A stretch of 64,000 nt of DNA from JADJPO01 sp963825645. Its GTDB lineage: Bacteria > Actinomycetota > Actinomycetes > Actinomycetales > Kineosporiaceae. Within the stretch, counting starts at the first letter, position 1. Every line of letters begins with the position of its first letter. Shown here piece after piece: positions 7,210-16,470 of this stretch. The stretch is taken from NCBI GenBank assembly GCA_963825645.1, contig CAWGTT010000009.1:372001-436000 (forward strand), written 5' to 3'. The translations under genes and the position numbers were made by a program. The notes below the pieces were generated by a model, which was given only the letters and a program-made list of their open reading frames with translations, had not been told where the DNA came from and ran no database searches.

Positions 7210-9135
7210 GTGGGAGGTTCGATCCAGGCCGCCGAGATCGTCGGTCTGGTGCTCGTCGCGGCACTGATCGCCGGGGCATCGACCCGCTGGGGCGTGTCCG
7301 CACCACTGGTGCTCACCGCGGTCGGGATCCTCGCCTCCTTCGTCCCCGGGATCCCGCAGTACACCATCGAACCCGATCTGGTGATCCTCGGGATCCTGCC
7401 GCCCCTGCTGTACGCCACCGCGATCCGGACGCCGTTCGTGGACATCCGAACCAACCGCCGGCCGATCCTGCTGCTGTCGGTGGCCCTTGTCCTGGTCACC
7501 GCGCTCTGCGTCGGTCTCGTCGTCTCCTGGCTGCTGCCGGGGGTGCCGTTGGCCGCCGGGATCGCCCTCGGTGCCGTGGTCGCACCGCCGGACGCCGTGG
7601 CCGCGACCGCCATCGCCCGCCGGGTCGGCCTTCCCCGCCGGGTGGTGACGGTGCTGGAGGGCGAGAGCCTGCTCAACGACGCGACCGCCCTGGTCACCCT
7701 GCGCACCGCACTGGTCGCGGTCTCGGCCAGCGTGACCCTGCTCGAGGTGACGCTGGACTTCGCCGCCGCGGTGGTGATCGGGACGGTTGTCGGCTGGGTG
7801 GTCGCCGCGTTCGTCAGCGCGCTGCGGCGCCGGCTCGAGGACCCGGTGCTCGACACGACCTTGTCGTTGCTCGCCCCGTACCTGGCGATGATCGGCGCGG
7901 AGGAGGTCGGTGGCTCCGGCGTCCTGGCGGTCGTGGTCGCCGGGCTCATCCTCGGCCACCGCTCACCGAGGATCCAGAGCGCCGCCTCGCGGGTCACCGA
8001 GCGGACCCTGTTCCGGACGGTGCAGTTCCTGCTGGAGTCGGTGGTCTTCCTGCTGATCGGCCTGCAGCTGCGCATGCTGATCGAGGGTGCTGTGGCCGGC
8101 GATGTTCCCACCGGGCGGATCGTGGGAGTCTGCGCGGCGGTCGTGGTGACCGTGATCGTCGTCCGGATCCTCTGGGTCTTCCCGGCCACCTACCTGCCGC
8201 GGTGGCTGGTTCCGGCGGTGCGCCGCAGCGATCCGACGCCGCCCTGGCAGGCGATAGCAGTGGTCTCCTGGGCCGGCATGCGCGGGGTGGTCACTCTGGC
8301 TGCGGCGCTCACCCTCGACAGCATCCAGGGGCACGAGACGCTCGTGCTCGCGGCCTTCTGCGTGGTCGTGGTCTCCTTGCTGGTGCAGGGGGCGAGCCTG
8401 CCCGCCGTGGTCCGGCGCCTCGGGGTCCCGGGTCCCGACCACGCCTATGAGGCGCTGCAGCAGGCCCTGGTCCTGCAACGGGCGGTGGACGCCGGCCGGG
8501 CCCGCCTGGACCAGAAGGCCGGGGCGGCACCGCCGACCGTCGTCGCCGCGCTGCACAGCTGGAGCGAGCGGCTGGCGAACGCGGTCTGGGAGCGACTCGG
8601 CACCAGCGATACCGGCGTCGAGCCGCCGGCCAGAGCCTTCCGCCGCCTGCGCGTGGAGATGCTGGACGCCGAGCGCGAGGTGGTCGCCCGGGTGCACGCC
8701 TCCGGGGCGGTGGCCGCCGAGGTGCTCGAGTCGGTGCTGGAGCGCCTCGACCAGGAGGAGGCGATGCTCACCGGCTTCGCCGATACCGGTGCGGACGGCA
8801 CCGGCGACGGTTCGCCGTCCACGTCGGCGGGGGGAGCGCCCGGCGGGTCCGGACGGCGCGCGGCCGCCGACGACTGCTCACACCTGCGCGGGGCGCCCGA
8901 GCTGGTGCCGGCGATGACCCCTGGCGGCTGCCAGGAGTGCCTCGAGATCGGGGAGCGAGGCTGGGTCTCACTGCGGATGTGCCTGGGTTGCGGGCACATC
9001 GGCTGTTGCGACTCCTCGCCGCACCGGCACGCCCAGGCCCACTTCGAGGAGACCGCCCACCCCGTGATGCGCAGCATCGAGCTCGGGGAGCAGTGGCGCT
9101 GGTGCTACGTCGACCGCCGGCTCAGCCCGGGGTGA
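7210..9135 (+). CDS. CPA1 family Na+/H+ antiporter with C-terminal UBP-type zinc finger
   Basis: 641 residues. Residues about 1-410 form a NhaP/NHE-like membrane domain with roughly 12 helices; the transport-site segments are AVVAPPDAVAATAIARRVGLP and GESLLNDATALV, followed by WAGMRGVVTLAAALTL, which matches the CPA1 family (sodium or potassium expelled in exchange for protons). A cytoplasmic tail of mostly helical residues (about 420-540) follows, then a Ser/Gly linker, and finally about 80 residues with Cys and His ligands (DCSHL, CQECLE, CLGCGHIGCC, HRHAQAHFEETAHPV), the signature of the UBP zinc finger that binds ubiquitin C-termini in eukaryotes. Bacteria with this fusion have no ubiquitin, so the finger probably senses something else. 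GTG start. Confidence 0.9.
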   Translation: MGGSIQAAEIVGLVLVAALIAGASTRWGVSAPLVLTAVGILASFVPGIPQYTIEPDLVILGILPPLLYATAIRTPFVDIRTNRRPILLLSVALVLVTALCVGLVVSWLLPGVPLAAGIALGAVVAPPDAVAATAIARRVGLPRRVVTVLEGESLLNDATALVTLRTALVAVSASVTLLEVTLDFAAAVVIGTVVGWVVAAFVSALRRRLEDPVLDTTLSLLAPYLAMIGAEEVGGSGVLAVVVAGLILGHRSPRIQSAASRVTERTLFRTVQFLLESVVFLLIGLQLRMLIEGAVAGDVPTGRIVGVCAAVVVTVIVVRILWVFPATYLPRWLVPAVRRSDPTPPWQAIAVVSWAGMRGVVTLAAALTLDSIQGHETLVLAAFCVVVVSLLVQGASLPAVVRRLGVPGPDHAYEALQQALVLQRAVDAGRARLDQKAGAAPPTVVAALHSWSERLANAVWERLGTSDTGVEPPARAFRRLRVEMLDAEREVVARVHASGAVAAEVLESVLERLDQEEAMLTGFADTGADGTGDGSPSTSAGGAPGGSGRRAAADDCSHLRGAPELVPAMTPGGCQECLEIGERGWVSLRMCLGCGHIGCCDSSPHRHAQAHFEETAHPVMRSIELGEQWRWCYVDRRLSPG

Positions 9136-9179
9136 GCCGGGTCACCGGCGTAGGGGTGGGACCGGAACGGGCCCGCGGC

Positions 9180-9185
9180 TAGGGT
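9180..9185 (+). promoter_or_regulatory. -10 element of a leaderless promoter for the mutase gene
   Basis: TAGGGT, 6 nt before ATG 9192; no Shine-Dalgarno sequence in between. Confidence 0.5.
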
Positions 9186-9191
9186 CCGAGC

Positions 9192-11231
9192 ATGTCGGCC
9201 AAACGTGATCGCCCGTGGTTGATACGGACCTACGCCGGGCATTCCAACGCTGCCGAGTCGAACGCCCTGTACCGACGCAACCTGGCCAAGGGCCAGACCG
9301 GCCTGTCGGTGGCCTTCGACCTGCCGACCCAGACCGGTTACGACCCCGACCATGAGCTGGCCCGGGGAGAGGTCGGCAAGGTCGGAGTGCCGATCGCCCA
9401 CGTCGGTGACCTGGGCGCGCTGTTCGACGGCATCCCGCTCGCCGAGATGAACACCTCGATGACCATCAACGCGCCGGCGATGTGGCTGCTCGCGCTCTAC
9501 CAGGTGGTCGCCGAAGAGCAGGGTGCCTCGGTCGCCGCGCTGACCGGGACCACCCAGAACGACATCGTCAAGGAGTATCTGTCTCGCGGGACCTACGTGT
9601 TCCCGCCGGGCCCGAGTCTGCGGCTGACCACCGACACGATCGCCTACACGGTCACGGCGATGCCGAAGTGGAACCCGACCAATATCTGCAGCTACCACCT
9701 CCAGGAGGCCGGGGCCACCCCGGTGCAGGAGGTGGCGTTCGCGCTCAGTACGGCGACCGCCGTGCTGGACGCGGTGCGGCAGAGCGGGCAGGTGCCGGCC
9801 GAGCGGTTCGGGGAGGTGGTCGGGCGTATCTCGTTCTTCGTGAACGCCGGCGTGCGGTTCGTCGAGGAGATGTGCAAGATGCGGGCCTTCGTCGAGCTCT
9901 GGGACGAGATCACCCGTGACCGCTACGGGGTGACCGATGAGGCGCAGCGCCGGTTCCGCTACGGGGTGCAGGTCAACTCCCTGGGCCTGACCGAGGCCCA
10001 GCCGGAGAACAACGTGCAGCGGATCGTGCTGGAGATGCTCGGGGTCACGCTGTCGAAGCGGGCCCGGGCTCGCGCCGTCCAGCTGCCCGCCTGGAACGAG
10101 GCACTCGGCCTGCCCCGGCCGTGGGACCAGCAGTGGTCGCTGCGGATCCAGCAGGTGCTCGCTCTGGAGAGCGACCTTCTCGAGCACGAGGACCTGTTCG
10201 ACGGTTCGCCCGTCGTCGAGGCCAAGGTGGCCGAGATCATGGCCGGCGCCCGCGAGGAGATGGCCCGGGTCGCCGAGCTGGGCGGGGTGATCGCCGCCGT
10301 CGAGAGCGGCTACCTGAAGTCGGCCCTGGTCGCCTCGCACGCCACGCGTCGTCAGCGGATCGAGAGCGGTGCGGACACCGTCGTCGGGGTGAACGCCTTC
10401 ACGACGACCGAGCCCAACCCGCTGACCGCGGACCTCGACCGGGCGATCCAGGCGGTCGACCCCGAGGTCGAGGCGAAAGCCATTGCCGCCGTTCAGGAAT
10501 GGCGTCGTCGCCGGGACGCGACCGAGGCGGGCCGCAGCGCCTGCCGGGCGGCCCTTGACCGGCTGACCGCGGACGCCGAGAGCGGGGCCAACCTGATGGC
10601 CGCCAGCCTGGACTGTGCCCGGGCGGGGGTGACCACGGGGGAGTGGGCCGGGGCGCTGCGCGCGGTGTTCGGGGAGTACCGGGCACCGACGGGGGTCTCC
10701 GGCGCTGTCGGGGTGGCCGAGGTGGGCAGCGACCCGCACTGGGCCGACCTGCGTGAGGCCGTGGCCCGCACCGGGTCGGAGCTGTCCGGGCCGGGTGGCC
10801 GGCTGCGGTTGCTGATCGGCAAGCCGGGTCTGGACGGTCACTCCAACGGGGCGGAGCAGATCGCGGTGCGGGCCCGGGACGCCGGGTTCGAGGTGATCTA
10901 CTCGGGGATCAGGTTGACCCCGGAGCAGATCGTGGCCTCGGCCGTCGCCGAGGACGTGCACTGCGTCGGAGTGTCGGTGCTGTCCGGGTCGCACATGGAG
11001 CTGGTGCCCTCCGTGCTCACCGGCATGCGCCAGGCGGGCCTGGACGACGTCCCCCTGGTGGTCGGCGGCATCATCCCCGAGGCAGACGGCAAAGCCCTTC
11101 TCGCGCAGGGTGTTGCAGCTGTATTCACGCCGAAGGACTACAGCCTCAACGAGATCATGGACCGGATCGTGACCGAGATCCGCCGATCCCGAGGTCTTGA
11201 CCTGAGCCTGGTTACCAGCCCGGCCGGGTAG
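9192..11231 (+). CDS. ethylmalonyl-CoA mutase (MeaA type), B12-dependent
   Basis: 679-residue single-chain acyl-CoA mutase. N-terminal TIM-barrel domain begins RTYAGHSNAAESNALYRRNLAKGQTGLSVAFD-like (conserved blocks GQTGLSVAFDLPTQ, NTSMTINAPAMWLLALY, GTTQNDIVKEY). C-terminal cobalamin domain has the base-off signature D548-x-H550-x-x-G553 with SVLSGSH and VVGGIIP further on. The single-polypeptide form of this length, starting directly with the barrel, matches MeaA/ethylmalonyl-CoA mutase, which converts (2R)-ethylmalonyl-CoA to methylsuccinyl-CoA; isobutyryl-CoA or methylmalonyl-CoA mutase activity is the alternative. The presence of crotonyl-CoA carboxylase/reductase in the window favours ethylmalonyl-CoA. 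The last 20 bases overlap the opposing gene. Confidence 0.9.
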   Translation: MSAKRDRPWLIRTYAGHSNAAESNALYRRNLAKGQTGLSVAFDLPTQTGYDPDHELARGEVGKVGVPIAHVGDLGALFDGIPLAEMNTSMTINAPAMWLLALYQVVAEEQGASVAALTGTTQNDIVKEYLSRGTYVFPPGPSLRLTTDTIAYTVTAMPKWNPTNICSYHLQEAGATPVQEVAFALSTATAVLDAVRQSGQVPAERFGEVVGRISFFVNAGVRFVEEMCKMRAFVELWDEITRDRYGVTDEAQRRFRYGVQVNSLGLTEAQPENNVQRIVLEMLGVTLSKRARARAVQLPAWNEALGLPRPWDQQWSLRIQQVLALESDLLEHEDLFDGSPVVEAKVAEIMAGAREEMARVAELGGVIAAVESGYLKSALVASHATRRQRIESGADTVVGVNAFTTTEPNPLTADLDRAIQAVDPEVEAKAIAAVQEWRRRRDATEAGRSACRAALDRLTADAESGANLMAASLDCARAGVTTGEWAGALRAVFGEYRAPTGVSGAVGVAEVGSDPHWADLREAVARTGSELSGPGGRLRLLIGKPGLDGHSNGAEQIAVRARDAGFEVIYSGIRLTPEQIVASAVAEDVHCVGVSVLSGSHMELVPSVLTGMRQAGLDDVPLVVGGIIPEADGKALLAQGVAAVFTPKDYSLNEIMDRIVTEIRRSRGLDLSLVTSPAG

Positions 11232-11937
11232 CGCTGATCAGCGCCTCGGCCAGCTGGTCGGTGAGCATCCGCGCGGCCAGCACGACGCGTTCGGAGGCCT
11301 CAGGCCCGGCCTGGTCGGCCCAGCCGGCCAGCTCGCGGCGCAACGGGCCCCGCATCGAGGCGATGTGCCCGCTGTGCCGCACGTAGCGCTGGGGCAGCGG
11401 GGTGTGGCTCGCGGTGTCCGAGAGATGCTCGACGTCGGCGGCGAGCACGGCCACCTCCTGGGCCAGCGTGACCGCGACGTAGGCCGCCGCGGTGATGAAC
11501 GCGGCGTCGACGTCCTCGTGCTGGGTGGGCACCGCGGGAGGCGCGACGGCCGCGCTGGCGCCGACGTGACGCCCGCCCGGGCCTCGGTGCGGTCCGCCAC
11601 CGGCCCGAGCCAGGTCGCGCAGGTCGGCCTCGATCTGACCGGCCGCGTCGATCCCGGACGCCGGCAACGCCGTGAACGGCCAGACCGCCTCGGCCTGCTC
11701 CACCGTCGGCATCAGGACGGCGTTCCACGCGGCGCCGGTGCGCCGCAACCAGGCCAGGTAGCGGGCCACCGAGGTGACCGTCTCGGGGTCGCCCAGGCGC
11801 TCGGCCGCGCTGTAGCGCGAGATCCAGGTCTGGCTGTCCAGCTCGGTGAGGAAGGCCATCCGGCGCGCGTAGTCGTGCACGCTGCTGGCCTGGGCGTCGT
11901 CGCGGCGCAGGCGGTGTGGAGTGGGGAGCGGCATCAT
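11212..11937 (-). CDS. hypothetical protein
   Basis: 241 residues, soluble, mostly helical, unrecognised. The middle contains a low-complexity Gly/His/Ala stretch (ARAGGGPHRGPGGRHVGASAAVAPP) that looks like a linker between two helical halves. There is no signal peptide or membrane helix. ATG 11937 is preceded by AGAGGA; ATG 11859 is an alternative. The 3' end overlaps the converging mutase gene by 20 nt. No operon partner: the aminotransferase gene upstream on the same strand is separated by 100 bp. Confidence 0.65.
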   Translation of the reverse strand: MMPLPTPHRLRRDDAQASSVHDYARRMAFLTELDSQTWISRYSAAERLGDPETVTSVARYLAWLRRTGAAWNAVLMPTVEQAEAVWPFTALPASGIDAAGQIEADLRDLARAGGGPHRGPGGRHVGASAAVAPPAVPTQHEDVDAAFITAAAYVAVTLAQEVAVLAADVEHLSDTASHTPLPQRYVRHSGHIASMRGPLRRELAGWADQAGPEASERVVLAARMLTDQLAEALISATRPGW

Positions 11938-12036
11938 GAGTCCTCTGTCGGCTGATCACCCGCTCGGGCGCAGCCCTGGAGTGGAATCTCCGCCGAACGG
12001 GCGAACGGTTGGCCCGGCGGACCTCGCTCTCGGCGC

Positions 12037-13215
12037 TCAGCGCTCGCCGGTCGGCGCCGTCCAGGCCCGGGCCAGCGCGTGCACGATCCGCTCCAGACGC
12101 TCCGAGGACGTCGCCAGGTTGACCCGGGCGAACTGCCGGTACCCGGCGCCGAACCACCGACCGGGGTGCACCATCACCCGCCCACGGGACAGAGCAGCGG
12201 TGCTCGGGTCGTCCAACCCGGTGCCCCGGGCGTCCAGCCAGGCCAGGTAGGTCGCTTCCATCGGGGTCCAGGCCACGTGCGGCAGGTGCTCGGCCAGCAG
12301 GGCGGCGAAGGCGGTGCGCTGGGCATCGAGGTGGTCCAGGACGGCGTCCAGCCAGGCCTCGCCGTGGGTGTAGGCCGCGATGCTGGCCACGATGCCCAGC
12401 GGCGAGGTGCCGTGGTTGGCGGTCAGCGGCGCGGCCCGCAGCGCGGCGAGGTCGGCAGGGGTGCCGGGGATCACCTGGGCGCACTTGAGCCCGGGCATGT
12501 TCCACGCCTTGGACGCCGCCAGCACCGTCGTGACGTGTTCGGCCGTGCCCTCGAGGGCGCTGTAGGGGGTGTGCCGGGCGCCGCGGAGCACCAGCGGGGC
12601 GTGGATCTCGTCGCTGATCACCCGGGCGCCGTGAGCGAGGACCACGTCGCGCAGAGCGGCCAGCTCCGTCGCGTCGAAGGCCCGCCCGAGCGGGTTGTGC
12701 GGGGTGGACAACAGCACGGTGCGAGCGCCGTCGGCCAGTGCCGCACCGATCGCCTCGATGTCCAGTGCCTGCTCACGGCAGGGCACGGTGACCAGCCGGC
12801 GGCCGCTCACCTCGGGTACCTCGAGGAACGGCGGGTACGCCGGGACGGGCACCACGACGGGGGCGCGCTCGCACAGCACCTCCAGCACCAGCCGGATCCC
12901 GGCCATCACGTCGCCGCAGGACACCACCCGGGCCGGGTCGACGTCCAGGGAGAACCGGCGGGCCAGGAAGCCCGCCGTCGCCTCACCCAGGCCGCTGACC
13001 CGGTCCTGGGGCGGGTAGCCGGTCATGCCGCGGTCCAGGGCGTCGTCCAGGGCGGCGCGGATCACCGGGGCCATCACGACATCCATCTCGGCCACCCAGG
13101 CCGGCAGCACGTCCGGGCCGGAGTGGGTCCACTTGACCGTCCCGGAGCGCCGCAGCCGCTCGTCGTCCAGATCCCAGTCCGGCGCCGCGGACCTCTCCTC
13201 GAGCGGCTCAGGCAT
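12037..13215 (-). CDS. MalY/PatB family PLP-dependent aminotransferase (cystathionine beta-lyase-like)
   Basis: 392-residue class I/II fold-type I PLP enzyme. The Schiff-base lysine is in the ASKAWNMPGLKCA motif, where S-K-(A/T)-W-N is typical of the MalY/PatB (C-S lyase) branch; other landmarks are WVAEMDV near the N-terminus, LSTPHNPLGR, VISDEIHAPLV, and the terminal FARVNLATS with the carboxylate-binding Arg. Likely cleaves cystathionine or other cysteine S-conjugates to pyruvate, ammonia and a thiol, though aminotransfer is possible. ATG 13215 is chosen because it starts the family's usual N-terminus; the open frame runs 37 codons further without a start that fits. A CAGACT hexamer lies 6 nt before the ATG. 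Confidence 0.87.
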   Translation of the reverse strand: MPEPLEERSAAPDWDLDDERLRRSGTVKWTHSGPDVLPAWVAEMDVVMAPVIRAALDDALDRGMTGYPPQDRVSGLGEATAGFLARRFSLDVDPARVVSCGDVMAGIRLVLEVLCERAPVVVPVPAYPPFLEVPEVSGRRLVTVPCREQALDIEAIGAALADGARTVLLSTPHNPLGRAFDATELAALRDVVLAHGARVISDEIHAPLVLRGARHTPYSALEGTAEHVTTVLAASKAWNMPGLKCAQVIPGTPADLAALRAAPLTANHGTSPLGIVASIAAYTHGEAWLDAVLDHLDAQRTAFAALLAEHLPHVAWTPMEATYLAWLDARGTGLDDPSTAALSRGRVMVHPGRWFGAGYRQFARVNLATSSERLERIVHALARAWTAPTGER

Positions 13216-13250
13216 GCCGGCAGTCTGACAGGGCCCGCAGGCTGTACTGC

Positions 13251-14552
13251 TCAGCGGGCCGTCACCAGCCCCAGGGTCGCCGGTCGGTGGCCGGGGAACA
13301 CCGAGGAGGTTGCCGAGATGCCGCACCGCGCCGTGAGGATCTCGGCCATCACCGACCGGTAGTCGGTGGTGGCGGCCAGGTCGCCGTCGTCGAGCGCGCC
13401 GGCGGACAACCCTGGCCAGCGCCCATAGACCCTGCCGCCGTTGACGGCGCCACCCATGATGAGCACCGCGTTGCCGTGCCCGTGGTCGAGACCGCCGGAC
13501 CCGTTCTCGGCCAGGCGACGTCCGAACTCGCTGAGGGTGACCACGGTGACCCGGTTGAGGTGGTCGCCCAGCTCGGCGGCGAACGCGGCCAGGGCCTCGG
13601 ACAGCTCGGTGAGCTGGTTGAACATCCAGCCGTCGGTGCCGTCGCCCATGTTCTGGTGCATGTCCCAGTTGCCGAAGTCGACGGTGGCGAACCGCATCCC
13701 GAGGTCGGCCCTGACCAGCCGGGCCACATCGTGCAGGGCGGGCCCCAGTGACCCGCCGGGGTACCCGGCCTCGTTCGCGCTGCCGGCCTTGGGCACCTGC
13801 TTGAGCGTGGTCACCGCGGCCAGCGCATCGGCGGTGGGCTTGGTCACCTCGGGGCGGGCGCCCTTGTGCAGGGTGGCCATCGCCCGGGTCCAGGCCGAGA
13901 CCGGAACCAGGTCTTCACCCACCCCGACCCGCACGTCGTTCAGCTCCTGGACCGCGAACTTGGGGTTCGGCCCGTACAGCGAGCCCGGCATGCTGGCGTT
14001 GCCCACCTGGGCGGCGGTGAAGGAGCCCTTCTCGGCGAGCATCCCGATGCTGCGGTCGATCCAGCCGGTGCGCAGTGAGGACCCCGGCGCCGCGCGTTCC
14101 ATCTCGGCCATCGCCTCGAAGTGCGAGCGGGTGGCGTCCTGCTGGCCGACGGCGTGCACGGCGGCCACTTTCCCGGCGTCCCATAGCGGGTAGAGGGCCT
14201 TCGCACCCGGGGCCAGGCCGAAGGTCGAGTCGACCTTCTTCAGCGTCGAGGCCGGGACGGCGAGGCGGGGCCGGGCGCGGGTGTAGCCGGGGTCCGCGGC
14301 CGGTACGACGGCGGAGACCCCGTCGAAACCGCCGCGCAAGCTGATCACGACCAGCACGTCGGCGGCGGAAGCGGCGGGAGTGGTGGCGGCGAACGCGACC
14401 CGGGCGCTGTGGGCCGTGGTGGCGGTGACCAGCCCGGCGGCGGCGGTCAGCTGGAACAGGTGCCGGCGGGTCAGACCGGTCCGCTCGTGCTCCTCGCAGC
14501 CGCAGACGGGTGCGGCCGCCGGGCTGGTCGATGCGGTCTCGACATGGCTCAT
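13251..14552 (-). CDS. DUF1501 family protein, Tat-exported (copy 1)
   Basis: 433 residues. The N-terminus holds TRRHLFQLTAAAGLVTATTAHSARVAFAA, a twin-arginine signal with a hydrophobic stretch and an AFA-A cleavage site. The mature part has the DUF1501 (alkaline-phosphatase-superfamily-like) landmarks LVVISLRGGFDG, AVHAVGQQDATRSHFEAM, VTLSEFGRRLAENGSGGLDHGHGNAVLIMGG. DUF1501 and DUF1800 proteins are regularly encoded together; their shared job is not established. The gene starts 20 nt after the DUF1800 stop and is preceded by GAGAGG. A second pair lies at 32300-35975; this copy is the intact one. Confidence 0.9.
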   Translation of the reverse strand: MSHVETASTSPAAAPVCGCEEHERTGLTRRHLFQLTAAAGLVTATTAHSARVAFAATTPAASAADVLVVISLRGGFDGVSAVVPAADPGYTRARPRLAVPASTLKKVDSTFGLAPGAKALYPLWDAGKVAAVHAVGQQDATRSHFEAMAEMERAAPGSSLRTGWIDRSIGMLAEKGSFTAAQVGNASMPGSLYGPNPKFAVQELNDVRVGVGEDLVPVSAWTRAMATLHKGARPEVTKPTADALAAVTTLKQVPKAGSANEAGYPGGSLGPALHDVARLVRADLGMRFATVDFGNWDMHQNMGDGTDGWMFNQLTELSEALAAFAAELGDHLNRVTVVTLSEFGRRLAENGSGGLDHGHGNAVLIMGGAVNGGRVYGRWPGLSAGALDDGDLAATTDYRSVMAEILTARCGISATSSVFPGHRPATLGLVTAR

Positions 14553-14571
14553 CGGGCGCCTCTCGAGCGGG

Positions 14572-16329
14572 TCAGCGGGTCAGGAAGGCCGGGGAGTTGA
14601 ACAGCACCAGCGCGCTCAGGGCTACGGTCTCGTCGCGCCCCCAGCCCGGTCGGCTGAAGGTCTTCGGCAGGTCGGTCGAGGCGAGGATGGTGTTCACCGC
14701 CGCCTTCTCCGCCGTCGTGGGCAGCCGGCCGAGCAGCCGCCGGCTGACCGCGTCGATCGCCGCGGCGCGGGTGGACGGCGGCGTGGCCAGCAGCTTCGTC
14801 GGCCCCGGCAGGCCCAGTTTGTCGGGCCACCACCGGTGCACCAGGCCCGAGGTGTCGTTGATCATCTGTAGTGCCGTCGCGGGTGACTGCCAGGCGCTCG
14901 CCACATCGGGGAACCCGTCGGGCGTCGGCCAGTCGAACGGGTTGTGGCCCAACCGCTTGACCATCCAGTAGAGCTGCATCATGGCGTCGTGGCTGCCGTT
15001 GAAGGAGGTGTTCAGGGTGCGCAGGGTGGCCACGACCCGCTCGAACGGCCGCCGCACCTTGGCGTTCCTGGCCTGCGCGAACTCCACGGTGCCGAACAGC
15101 CGGCGCAGCACCGGCGCGATAGCGGTCGTGTTCTTCAGGTAGGTCTGGGCCAGCGCCTCGACCAGCTCCTTCGAGGGCTCGTCGGAGACGAACCGGACGG
15201 CGAGCTTGCGGCAGACGTGCCGGGCCGTCGAGGGGTGCATCGCCAGGTGGGCGATGAAGTTCTTCTGCGCCGTGCGGGCCGTGCCACCCGACCCGTTGGC
15301 GATCCTGCGGCCCAGGATGGTGACCGGTTGGGAGTAGTGCCGCGAGGAGACCCATCGGGTGGTACCGCTGTCCCACGGGGTCTCCCAGCCGGTGAGCAGG
15401 AGGGCGGCCTGCTGGACGTCGCGCTCGGTGTATCCGCCCTCGAGCCCGAGAGTGTGCAGCTCCATCAACTCACGGGCGTAGTTCTCGTTGGGCTTGTCCC
15501 GAGTGGACTTCTCGTTGTCCAGGTAGGCGAGCATCGCCGGGTGCGTGGAGCTGGCCACCAGCATGTCCTGGAAGCGACCGAGGGCATGCTTGCGGATCAC
15601 GTCGGCGTCGTAGCGGTGCCGGGCCCAGGACCCCTTGTCCGCCGGTGCGGGGATGTGCAGGTGGTCGGACCAGAACTCGACCATCACCTCGAACAGCTGT
15701 CGCGAGCTCCAGATGGCCCGGCCCATGTGGTTCAGGCTGGGTTCGTAGAGGAACCTGTAGTACTCCTCGTTCTGGCCGCGCATGGCGTGCACCCGCTGAC
15801 TCGACCAGGCCAGCCTGGGGTACATCGCGCCGACCTTGTCGCCGAGCGCGTCCTTGATCGTGCTCGGCGCGAGCTGCGTCGCCAGCCACCGCTCGGGGCC
15901 GAGCCGATCCATGTCGGCCCGCATCGTCGCCGTGGCGCCGTAGGTGACCCGGCGCATCAGGTGCTCAGGGTCCAGGTTCGTCGCCAGGGCCACCGGTGAC
16001 AGCGCCGCGGTGGTCGTCGTGTTCCCGGCCGCCGACGGTCCCGTCGAGGCCGGGGCGACCGAGCCGCCACCGGTCAGGCCATCGCCGCCCGCGGCCGACG
16101 ACGGCTCGGGGGTCTGGCCGGCACCGGGGGTCACCGGCCCGGACAACGACACCTGCCCGGTGCCGTCCGACAGGGCGACGGCGGCCAGACTGCCCACCGC
16201 CGCGGCCGCCGCTGCGGCGCCGACCGCTTCGCGCCGGCTGAGCGTCACCGGTCCGAACAGCGCGGGAGCCCGTCGCGACTCGGCGGGGGCACGCTCGGCG
16301 TTCGGAGCCTCGCCCTGGTGCCGGACCAT
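14572..16329 (-). CDS. DUF1800 family protein, Tat-exported (copy 1)
   Basis: 585 residues. Residues about 30-60 contain SRREAVGAAAAAAAVGSLAAVAL, a twin-arginine-type export signal or anchor, then a low-complexity linker rich in Gly, Ser, Thr and Pro. The DUF1800 domain starts at HLMRRVTYGATATMRADMDRLG and contains VMVEFWSDHLHI, HPAMLAYLDNEKS, NENYARELMELHTLG and GGYTERDVQQAALLLTGW. ATG 16329 was chosen because GGGGAG precedes it; a longer frame back to 16386 has no such site. The 140-bp gap to the upstream gene holds a small inverted repeat (CCTGC-AAA-GCAGG, 16433-16445) that could belong to its promoter. First gene of a two-gene operon with DUF1501. Confidence 0.9.
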   Translation of the reverse strand: MVRHQGEAPNAERAPAESRRAPALFGPVTLSRREAVGAAAAAAAVGSLAAVALSDGTGQVSLSGPVTPGAGQTPEPSSAAGGDGLTGGGSVAPASTGPSAAGNTTTTAALSPVALATNLDPEHLMRRVTYGATATMRADMDRLGPERWLATQLAPSTIKDALGDKVGAMYPRLAWSSQRVHAMRGQNEEYYRFLYEPSLNHMGRAIWSSRQLFEVMVEFWSDHLHIPAPADKGSWARHRYDADVIRKHALGRFQDMLVASSTHPAMLAYLDNEKSTRDKPNENYARELMELHTLGLEGGYTERDVQQAALLLTGWETPWDSGTTRWVSSRHYSQPVTILGRRIANGSGGTARTAQKNFIAHLAMHPSTARHVCRKLAVRFVSDEPSKELVEALAQTYLKNTTAIAPVLRRLFGTVEFAQARNAKVRRPFERVVATLRTLNTSFNGSHDAMMQLYWMVKRLGHNPFDWPTPDGFPDVASAWQSPATALQMINDTSGLVHRWWPDKLGLPGPTKLLATPPSTRAAAIDAVSRRLLGRLPTTAEKAAVNTILASTDLPKTFSRPGWGRDETVALSALVLFNSPAFLTR

Positions 16330-16470
16330 CACTCTCCCCTCGGTGCTGCCGTGCGGGCAGCGCGTGGTCCGCACCCCTCGGACCACCCGAGTCCTGACTC
16401 AACCAGGTCGGATGATGATGATCGGTAAAGGACCTGCAAAGCAGGGACAAAGCCTGTGACCGACCCGGGC

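Noticed and set aside
9136..9191. Possible cobalamin riboswitch before the B12-dependent mutase
   Set aside because: Only 56 bp separate the genes and a -10 hexamer sits 6 nt from the ATG; there is no room for a B12 riboswitch and no B12-box was seen.
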